Assembly (NCBI RefSeq): GCF_014656215.1
Contig: NZ_BNBZ01000032.1
Span: forward strand, 19,711 to 83,710
Length of the DNA stretch: 64,000 nt
Source: Streptomyces zaomyceticus
GTDB taxonomy: Bacteria > Actinomycetota > Actinomycetes > Streptomycetales > Streptomycetaceae
Reading direction: 5' to 3'
Shown piece after piece: positions 56,929 to 64,000 of this stretch. The translations under genes and the position numbers were made by a program. The notes beneath the pieces are model-generated. The model had not been told where the DNA came from, did no database searches, and was given only the letters and a program-made list of their open reading frames with translations. Position 1 is the stretch's first letter, and every line of letters begins with the position of its first letter.

Positions 56929-57027
56929 CACGGCACCAGCATCGTGGCTCGGGAGGTGCGACGCACCCGGAAAGCCCGAAATGAATCCGGACAGAAGGTG
57001 TCGTACTTTCCTGCCAGTCTGGTGACC

Positions 57028-57957
57028 ATGACGACGGAGACGAACGAGACGAAGCCCCTGCGGGGACGGATCTGCCTGGTCGCCGGGGCCACCCGGGGGG
57101 CCGGACGGGCCATCGCCGTCCAGCTCGGCGCGGCGGGCGCCACGGTGTACGTCACCGGGCGGACCACCCGGGAGAAGGTCAGCGAGGTCGGCCGGGCGAC
57201 CGAGACCATCGAGGAGACCGCCGAACTGGTGACGGCGGCCGGCGGCGAGGGCATCGCCGTCCCCACCGACCACCTGGAGGTCGAGCAGGTCCGGGCGCTG
57301 GTCGACCGGATCGACCGGGAGCGGGGGCGGCTCGACGTCCTCGTCAACGACGTGTGGGGCGGTGAGCACCTCCTCGTCTTCGGGAAGAAGACCTGGGAGA
57401 ACGACCTCACCGGCGGCCTCCGCATGCTCGAACTGGGCGTGCGGACGCACGTCATCACCTCGCACACGGCGCTGCCGCTGCTCATCCGCCACCGGGGCGG
57501 TCTCGTCGTCGAGGTCACCGACGGCACCGCCGAGTACAACGGCCCCCGATTCCGCGAGAACCTCTTCTACGACCTCGCGAAGAACGCCCCGATCCGGATG
57601 GCCTTCGGCCTCGGCGAAGAACTGGAGGAGCACGGCGGCACGGCGGTCTGCCTCACCCCCGGCTGGCTCCGGTCCGAGCAGATGCTCGCCGCGTTCGGCG
57701 TCACCGAGGAGAACTGGCGCGACGCCGTCGAGAAGATCCCCGGCTTCGCGATCGCGGAGTCCCCGGTGTACGTGGGACGCGCCGTCGCCGCCCTCGCCGC
57801 CGACCCCGACCGGCACCGCTGGAACGGCCGGTCGCTCTCCAGCGGACAGCTCGCGGGGGAGTACGGCTTCACCGACGCGGACGGCTCGCGGCCGGACGCG
57901 TGGGGCTTCATGCTCGCCGACGAGAAGGGCGAGCCGGACGTCGACGACTACCGGTGA
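57028..57957 (+). CDS. SDR family oxidoreductase
   Basis: This 309-residue atypical short-chain dehydrogenase has the cofactor loop VAGATRGAGRAIA (about residue 17), where the usual TG start is replaced by AG. It also has an NDVWGG segment in place of NNAG, and YDLAKNAP with Tyr and Lys in the catalytic position. The C-terminus is extended beyond usual SDR length. It is divergent from the DUF4240 gene across 99 bp. The substrate is unknown. Confidence 0.88.
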   Translation: MTTETNETKPLRGRICLVAGATRGAGRAIAVQLGAAGATVYVTGRTTREKVSEVGRATETIEETAELVTAAGGEGIAVPTDHLEVEQVRALVDRIDRERGRLDVLVNDVWGGEHLLVFGKKTWENDLTGGLRMLELGVRTHVITSHTALPLLIRHRGGLVVEVTDGTAEYNGPRFRENLFYDLAKNAPIRMAFGLGEELEEHGGTAVCLTPGWLRSEQMLAAFGVTEENWRDAVEKIPGFAIAESPVYVGRAVAALAADPDRHRWNGRSLSSGQLAGEYGFTDADGSRPDAWGFMLADEKGEPDVDDYR

Positions 57958-57980
57958 CCGGGTCCGCCGGGCGGGAGACG

Positions 57981-58023
57981 ACCCGGCGGGAACGGCGACA
58001 GGCGACCGGGCGGGAACGGCGAC
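57981..58023. repeat. Direct repeat between SDR and WYL genes
   Basis: ACCCGGCGGGAACGGCGAC (57981-57999) recurs with one change at 58005-58023. A GGGCGGGAGACGAC fragment just after the SDR stop is related. Confidence 0.6.
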
Positions 58024-58036
58024 CGGACGGCGCCGG

Positions 58037-58999
58037 TCACCGGTAGAGCGCGGCCATCGCGTCGGCCGCCTCGCCGAAGCGGGCGCGCAAGGAGGCCGGG
58101 GCCAGCACCTCGGCCTCCGCGCCCAGGGCGAGCAGCTGCACGAAGGCGACCTCCTCGCTCTCCACCGGGACCGTCGCCGTCACCCGGCCGTCCGCGTCCC
58201 GCGTCCCCGCCGCGAGCGCCTCATCGGCGGCCACGCGGTCCATGACGTGCGGCAGCCCGACGGCCCCCGCCTCCGTGAGCCGTACGACGACCTCGGCGCG
58301 CAGGATCGACCGGGCGAACTCCGCCGCGCGCTCGGCCCAGAACTCCGCCAGGGCGAACGTCTCGTCCCGCACGAACCGGTCCCCGGACAGGGCGACGGCC
58401 GTGAAGCGGTCCACCCGGTAGGTACGGAACGCCGCACCGGAACGCGCGCACAGGTACCAGACGCCCGCCTTCAGGACCAGGCCGTACGGGGCGAGTTCGC
58501 GCTCCACCTCACGGTCGCCCCGCCGGTAGCGGGCGGACATCATCCGGTCGTCCCAGACCGCGTCCGCGATCGGCGGCAGCATCTCCGGTGTCTCCGGCTC
58601 CTGGTACCAGCCCGGCGCGTCGAGGAGAAAGCGCTGCGCCACCGCGTCCGGGGCGTCGCGCAGCGAGGGCAGCAGGGCCGCGGACACCTTGAGCCGGGCC
58701 GCCGAGGCCGCGTCCTCCAGACCCATGTCCCGCAGCGCGCCGGGCAGTCCGGACAGGAAGAGCGCCTCGGCCTCGCCGCGCGCCAGACCCGTCAGCCGTG
58801 TCCGGTAGCCGCCGACGAGCCGGTACCCACCGCTCCTGCCCCGGTCCGCATACACCGGAACCCCCGCCTCGGAGAGGGCGAGGGCATCGCGGGTGATGGT
58901 GCGCTCCGACACCTCCAGCTCGGCGGCGAGTTCGGCCGCCGTCATGGAAGGACGGGACTGGAGGAGCAGGACCAGCTTGATCAGACGGGCGGCGCGCAT
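58037..58999 (-). CDS. WYL-domain HTH regulator
   Basis: This 320-residue transcription factor has an N-terminal HTH_11 domain (MTAAELAAELEVSERTITRD, residues 19-38) with the GRSGGYRL wing. A WYL domain follows, with VLKAGVWYLCARSGAAFRTYRVDRF (its WYL residues appear as WYLC). WYL proteins respond to nucleic acids or nucleotides in DNA damage, or to metabolites in other branches. The neighbouring convergent SDR gene may be a target, but nothing confirms this. Confidence 0.9.
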   Translation of the reverse strand: MRAARLIKLVLLLQSRPSMTAAELAAELEVSERTITRDALALSEAGVPVYADRGRSGGYRLVGGYRTRLTGLARGEAEALFLSGLPGALRDMGLEDAASAARLKVSAALLPSLRDAPDAVAQRFLLDAPGWYQEPETPEMLPPIADAVWDDRMMSARYRRGDREVERELAPYGLVLKAGVWYLCARSGAAFRTYRVDRFTAVALSGDRFVRDETFALAEFWAERAAEFARSILRAEVVVRLTEAGAVGLPHVMDRVAADEALAAGTRDADGRVTATVPVESEEVAFVQLLALGAEAEVLAPASLRARFGEAADAMAALYR

Positions 59000-59039
59000 G
59001 AACCCATCATGCGCGCCCGCACCGACAACCGTGCGGGGC

Positions 59040-61745
59040 CTACAGGCCGTAGCGCTCGCGCGCCTCCTTCACGGCCGAGGCCGGGACCTCGCCGCGACGG
59101 GCGAGCTGGGCGAGGGCCGCGACGACGATCGACTGCGCGTCGACACCGAAGTGGCGACGGGCCGCGTCACGGGTGTCCGACAGACCGAAGCCGTCGGCAC
59201 CGAGCGAGGACCAGTCCTGCTCGACCCACTGCGCGATCTGGTCCGGGACCTGGCGCATGTAGTCGGAGACCGCGAGGACCGGGGACTCGACGCCCTCCAG
59301 GGCCTTGCGGATGTACGGCACCTGCTCCTCGCCGCGCAGCAGCGCCGCGTCGGCCTCGAGCGCGTCGCGCCGCAGCTCCGTCCAGGAGGTCGCGGACCAC
59401 ACGTCGGCGCCCACGCCCCACTCGGCGGCGAGCAGCTTCTGCGCCTCCAGGGCCCAGTGGATGGCCGTACCGGAGGAGAGGAGCTGGATGCGCGAGGCGT
59501 TCGCCGGGAGGTCGAGGCCCGCGGACTCCGCCGTGTTGAAGCGGTAGAGGCCCTTGACGATGCCCTCGTCGATACCGGCCGGCTTGGCGGGCTGCGGCAT
59601 CGGCTCGTTGTAGACCGTCAGGTAGTAGAAGACGTTCTGGTCCTCGCCCTCGGCGGCCTCGCCGTACATCCGGCGCAGACCCTCCTTGACGATGGCCGCG
59701 ACCTCGTAGGCGAACGCCGGGTCGTACGTCAGCGCCGCCGGGTTGGTCGCCGCGATCACCGGCGAGTGGCCGTCGGCGTGCTGGAGGCCCTCACCGGTCA
59801 GGGTGGTGCGGCCCGCGGTGGCGCCGACGAGGAAGCCGCGGCCGAGCTGGTCGCCGAGCTGCCACATCTGGTCGGCGGTCCGCTGCCAGCCGAACATCGA
59901 GTAGAAGATGTAGAACGGGATCATCGCCTCGCCGTGCGTGGAGTACGCGGTGGAAGCGGCGATGAAGTCGGCCATCGAACCGGCCTCGGTGATCCCCTCG
60001 TTGAGGATCTGGCCGTTGACGGCCTCCTTGTAGTACATCAGCTGGTCGCGGTCGACCGGCTCGTACGTCTGGCCCTTCGGCGAGTAGATGCCGAGCGACG
60101 GGAAGAGCGACTCCATACCGAAGGTACGGGCCTCGTCCGGGACGATCGGGACCCAGCGCCTGCCGGTCTCCTTGTCGCGGATCAGGTCCTTGATCAGACG
60201 GACGAACGCCATCGTCGTCGCCATCGACTGGGAGCCGGAGCCCTTGTCGAAGGCGGTGAAGGCCTTCTCGGCCGGGGCCGGCAGCGGGGCGATCGCGTGG
60301 GTGCGACGGGCCGGGGCCGGGCCGCCGAGCGCCGCGCGGCGCTCCTGGAGGTAGCGGACCTCGGGGGAGTCGGCGCCGGGGTGACCGTAGGGGACCTGGC
60401 CGTCGGCGAACTGCGCGTCCGAGATGGGCAGCTCGAGCAGGTCGCGCATGTTCTTGAACTCGTCGTTCGAGAGCTTCTTCATCTGGTGGTTCGCGTTCTT
60501 CGACGCGAAGCCCTCACCGAGGGTGAAGCCCTTGACGGTCTGCGCGAGGATGACCGTCGGCGCGCCCTTGAACTCCACGGCGGCCTTGTACGCGGCGTAC
60601 ACCTTGCGCGGCTCGTGGCCACCGCGGGAGAGGTGGAAGCACTCGAGGATCTTGTCGTCGCTCAGCAGCTGCGCCATCGCGACGAGCGCCGGGTCCTTGC
60701 CGAAGAAGTCCTGGCGGATGTAGGCGGCGTCGCGGGTCTGGTACGTCTGGACCTGCGCGTCCGGCACCTCGCGGAGGCGGCGGACCAGGGCGCCGGTGGT
60801 GTCGAGCGCGAACAGCTCGTCCCAGGCGTTGCCCCACAGCGACTTCACGACGTTCCAGCCGGCGCCGCGGAACTGGGCCTCCAGCTCCTGCACGATCTTG
60901 AAGTTGGCGCGGACCGGGCCGTCGAGGCGCTGCAGGTTGCAGTTGATGACGAAGGTCAGGTTGTCCAGACCCTCGCGGGCGGCCAGAGCGAGGGCCGCGG
61001 TCGACTCGGGCTCGTCCATCTCGCCGTCACCGAGGAACGCCCACACGTGCGAGGCGGAGACGTCCTTGATGGCGCGGTTGGTCAGGTAACGGTTGAAGCG
61101 CGCCTGGTAGATCGCGGAGAGCGGGCCCAGACCCATGGAGACGGTCGGGAACTCCCACAGCCAGGGCAGGCGGCGCGGGTGCGGGTAGGAGGGCAGACCG
61201 TTGCCGCCGGACTCCTGCCGGAAGTTGTCGAGGTGGGCCTCGTCGAGGCGCCCGTCCAGGAACGCGCGGGCGTAGATGCCGGGCGCGGCGTGACCCTGGA
61301 TGTAGAGCTGGTCGCCGGAACCGTCGGCTTCCTTGCCCTTGAAGAAGTGGTTGAAGCCGGTCTCGTACAGCCAGGCGGCCGACGCGAACGTGGCGATGTG
61401 ACCGCCGACGCCGTACTTGGAGCCGCGGGTGACCATCGCGGCCGCGTTCCAGCGGTTCCAGGCGGTGATCCGGCGCTCCATGGCCTCGTCGCCGTCGAAG
61501 GCGGCGCCCGTCGGCTCGGCGGAGGTCGGGATGGTGTTGACGTAGTCCGTCTCCAGCAGCTTGGGCAGGGCCAGGCCCGCGCCCTCGGCGTGCTGCAGCG
61601 TGCGGCGCATCAGGTAGGCGGCCCGGTGGGGGCCGGCGGCCTTGGTGACGGCGTCCAGGGAGGCCGCCCACTCGGCGGTCTCCTCGGTGTCACGGTCCGG
61701 GAGCTGGTCGAGCTCGCTCGGAATCTTGCCTACGGGATCGGTCAT
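59040..61745 (-). CDS. aceE: Pyruvate dehydrogenase E1, homodimeric, AceE
   Basis: This 901-residue thiamine-diphosphate enzyme decarboxylates pyruvate and acetylates lipoyl E2. The TPP-binding motif GDGEMDEPES followed by NLTFVINCNLQ (about residues 235-270) is clear, and HIATFASAAWLYETGFNHFF marks the N-terminal active site. The length fits the actinobacterial single-chain E1. The ATG at 61745 begins MTDPVGKIPSELDQL. A GntR/FCD regulator and a 371-bp leader region lie upstream. It needs lipoylated E2, made possible by LipA and LipB. Confidence 0.96.
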   Translation of the reverse strand: MTDPVGKIPSELDQLPDRDTEETAEWAASLDAVTKAAGPHRAAYLMRRTLQHAEGAGLALPKLLETDYVNTIPTSAEPTGAAFDGDEAMERRITAWNRWNAAAMVTRGSKYGVGGHIATFASAAWLYETGFNHFFKGKEADGSGDQLYIQGHAAPGIYARAFLDGRLDEAHLDNFRQESGGNGLPSYPHPRRLPWLWEFPTVSMGLGPLSAIYQARFNRYLTNRAIKDVSASHVWAFLGDGEMDEPESTAALALAAREGLDNLTFVINCNLQRLDGPVRANFKIVQELEAQFRGAGWNVVKSLWGNAWDELFALDTTGALVRRLREVPDAQVQTYQTRDAAYIRQDFFGKDPALVAMAQLLSDDKILECFHLSRGGHEPRKVYAAYKAAVEFKGAPTVILAQTVKGFTLGEGFASKNANHQMKKLSNDEFKNMRDLLELPISDAQFADGQVPYGHPGADSPEVRYLQERRAALGGPAPARRTHAIAPLPAPAEKAFTAFDKGSGSQSMATTMAFVRLIKDLIRDKETGRRWVPIVPDEARTFGMESLFPSLGIYSPKGQTYEPVDRDQLMYYKEAVNGQILNEGITEAGSMADFIAASTAYSTHGEAMIPFYIFYSMFGWQRTADQMWQLGDQLGRGFLVGATAGRTTLTGEGLQHADGHSPVIAATNPAALTYDPAFAYEVAAIVKEGLRRMYGEAAEGEDQNVFYYLTVYNEPMPQPAKPAGIDEGIVKGLYRFNTAESAGLDLPANASRIQLLSSGTAIHWALEAQKLLAAEWGVGADVWSATSWTELRRDALEADAALLRGEEQVPYIRKALEGVESPVLAVSDYMRQVPDQIAQWVEQDWSSLGADGFGLSDTRDAARRHFGVDAQSIVVAALAQLARRGEVPASAVKEARERYGL

Positions 61746-62116
61746 GATCGCCGCCTTCCGGACAGGTGGGGGTGGAGAAGGGGTGCCTTGTCTGGCAGGA
61801 CAGGGCGAAGGGCCGGGTAGCGGCCCGCCGAAGACTGTAAACCGACGATCGATGATCGATCAAAGGGTTGAAGGGGAAAACCTCTCGGTATCGAGAAAGT
61901 CGGCACAGGGTGCCGCGAAACAGGGCACCCGGTGCCTTGTTTTCGCAGGTGGGAGCCGCTTTCTGAGGGGGTGCTCGCACGAATGAGCGGGCCCACCCGG
62001 AGGGGTGGACCCGCTACGTTCCGCTACCGCCCCATGAGGCGCGAGTGAGGGCGGAGGAAGGAGGAATGAGGGCCGAAGGGCCCGGAACGAGGGGCGAGGA
62101 GCCCGGAGGGAGGCCC
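61746..62116. promoter_or_regulatory. aceE upstream region
   Basis: This 371-bp gap between the GntR gene and aceE holds a direct repeat GATCGAT-GATCGAT at about 61846-61860 in an AT-rich patch, with TTTACAGT just downstream on the minus strand. A GGGTGCC/GGCACCC inverted repeat lies near 61920-61935. Nearer the GntR gene is a terminator. The repeat is a candidate operator for the adjacent regulator. Confidence 0.45.
61986..62013 (-). terminator. Terminator of the GntR/FCD gene
   Basis: GCGGGCCCACCC (61986-61997) pairs with GGGTGGACCCGC (62002-62013) around GGAG, with one mismatch. Confidence 0.65.
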
Positions 62117-62740
62117 TCAGGCGCGCGGCGCGCAGCCCAGCACGTGCGCCTTCACCAGCGCGCCGATGTTCGGGTCGCCCCGGCGGAAGGCCTCCACCAG
62201 CTCCTGGTGCTCCTCCGCGTACGACTTCTGGACCGTGCCGAGCCAGCGGATCGACAGGGCCGTGAAGACCTCGATGCCGAGCGTCTCCCAGGTGTGCAGC
62301 AGCACGGCGTTCCCGGCGGCCTTCACCAGCTCCCGGTGGAAGGCCACCGTGTGCCGCACCTGCGCCGTCCCGTCGGCGGCCGCGTCCGCCTCGTACAGCG
62401 CCGCCACGTGCGGCTCCAGGGTCGAGCAGTCCGACGCGAGCCGCCCGGCCGCGAGCTCGGCCGCGATCTGCTCCAGACCGGCGCGTACGGGGTAGCTCTC
62501 CTCCAGGTCGGCGGCGGTCAGATTGCGGACCCGGACGCCCTTGTTCGGCGCCGACTCGATCAGCCGCAGCGACTCCAGCTCGCGCAGCGCCTCGCGCACG
62601 GGAGTCTGGCTGACCTCCAGCTCGGTCGCGATCCGGCGCTCCACGATCCGCTCGCCCGGCTTCCAGCGGCCGCTGACGATCCCCTCCACGATGTGCTCGC
62701 GGATCTGCTCGCGCAGCGAGTGGACGACGGGGACGGTCAT
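62117..62740 (-). CDS. GntR family regulator, FCD subfamily
   Basis: This 207-residue regulator has a GntR winged helix (GERIVERRIATELEVSQTPV, then REALRELESLRLI, about residues 33-66) and an all-helical FCD ligand domain whose metal-binding His residues include VRHTVAFHRELVKAAG. FCD regulators respond to carboxylates such as pyruvate or lactate, which suits its place between sucB and aceE. The ATG at 62740 follows CGAGGAG. A palindromic site lies in its own promoter. Confidence 0.9.
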   Translation of the reverse strand: MTVPVVHSLREQIREHIVEGIVSGRWKPGERIVERRIATELEVSQTPVREALRELESLRLIESAPNKGVRVRNLTAADLEESYPVRAGLEQIAAELAAGRLASDCSTLEPHVAALYEADAAADGTAQVRHTVAFHRELVKAAGNAVLLHTWETLGIEVFTALSIRWLGTVQKSYAEEHQELVEAFRRGDPNIGALVKAHVLGCAPRA

Positions 62741-62761
62741 GAAGCGGCTCCTCGGGGAGTG

Positions 62762-62777
62762 TTGACTCTAAAGACAA
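62762..62777. promoter_or_regulatory. Candidate GntR operator
   Basis: TTGACTCTAAAGACAA is a near-palindrome with one mismatch per arm, 22 bp ahead of the GntR ATG, in an AT-rich patch. Autoregulation is likely. Confidence 0.55.
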
Positions 62778-62781
62778 TACG

Positions 62782-62823
62782 GCGGCGCCCCCGTCCGGAA
62801 ACACTTCCGGGCGGGGGCGCCGC
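62782..62823 (-). terminator. sucB terminator
   Basis: GCGGCGCCCCCGTCCGG (62782-62798) pairs with CCGGGCGGGGGCGCCGC (62807-62823), with one G-U pair, 37 bp past the sucB stop. Confidence 0.85.
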
Positions 62824-62859
62824 AGGTGAGGCTCGTTACGTTGCCTTTCGGCGTGAGCC

Positions 62860-64000
<1,141 letters not shown>

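Noticed and set aside
58893..61820. A 975-codon open frame antisense to aceE
   Set aside because: It is low-complexity antisense reading with no start signal or domain.

Overview
The window looks like a core-chromosome segment of a Streptomyces. It has very high GC with strong third-position GC bias, many GTG starts and long GC-rich hairpin terminators. It carries actinobacterial signature genes: both glutamine synthetases glnA and glnII with glnE, lipB-lipA beside a DUF4191 protein and an RDD protein, a homodimeric pyruvate dehydrogenase E1, and a mal/agl/aml/pul alpha-glucan cluster. From memory, the gene order matches the S. coelicolor region around SCO2180 to SCO2234 in reverse. That match was not computed.

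Layout. 1-4756: a secreted PIG-L type deacetylase (cut by the window edge) divergent from glnE. 4902-9738: a TetR regulator divergent from an amino-acid permease and amidohydrolase pair, then a PAP2 membrane phosphatase. 9849-24490: the alpha-glucan region, with malR divergent from malEFG, aglA (alpha-glucosidase), a second malR-like LacI gene, secreted alpha-amylase, and a 1767-residue secreted amylase-pullulanase with two catalytic modules. 24594-34308: accessory genes (GNAT, CHMI-like, TetR, ferredoxin reductase plus metal-dependent hydrolase, a 794-residue membrane protein with a sigma-like N-terminus, protein phosphatase, epimerase, Met/His-rich membrane protein). 34360-37879: a PepSY membrane protein, a receiver-less OmpR-type DNA-binding protein, a possible 40-residue peptide, and glnII. 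38018-40641: a TROVE/vWA (Ro60-like) gene translationally coupled to an ARPP-1-like gene. 40857-51402: Gfo/Idh oxidoreductase, MocR regulator, ArsC-like protein, small protein, glnA, RDD, DUF4191, lipA, lipB, and an NsdA-like regulator. 51514-58999: FAD oxidoreductase, TIGR01777 epimerase, GNAT, TetR/SDR pair, DUF4240, SDR, WYL regulator. 59040-64000: aceE, a GntR/FCD regulator, and sucB (cut by the window edge).

How the genes work together. Extracellular starch and pullulan are cut by Aml and PulA, the oligosaccharides enter through MalEFG, and AglA hydrolyses them inside. CTTGCAG-type operators lie between malR and malE and before aml. For nitrogen, GlnA and GlnII make glutamine, GlnE adenylylates GlnA (its target Tyr402 motif is present), and both synthetase genes have recognisable GlnR boxes. 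LipB/LipA supply lipoate for 2-oxoacid dehydrogenase complexes, two of whose subunits (AceE and SucB) sit at the right edge.

The least explained elements are the TROVE/vWA plus ARPP-1 cassette, the sigma-like membrane protein, the paralogous LacI pair, and a recurrent pattern in which the last bases of a gene are imperfectly repeated just downstream (at least seven places).
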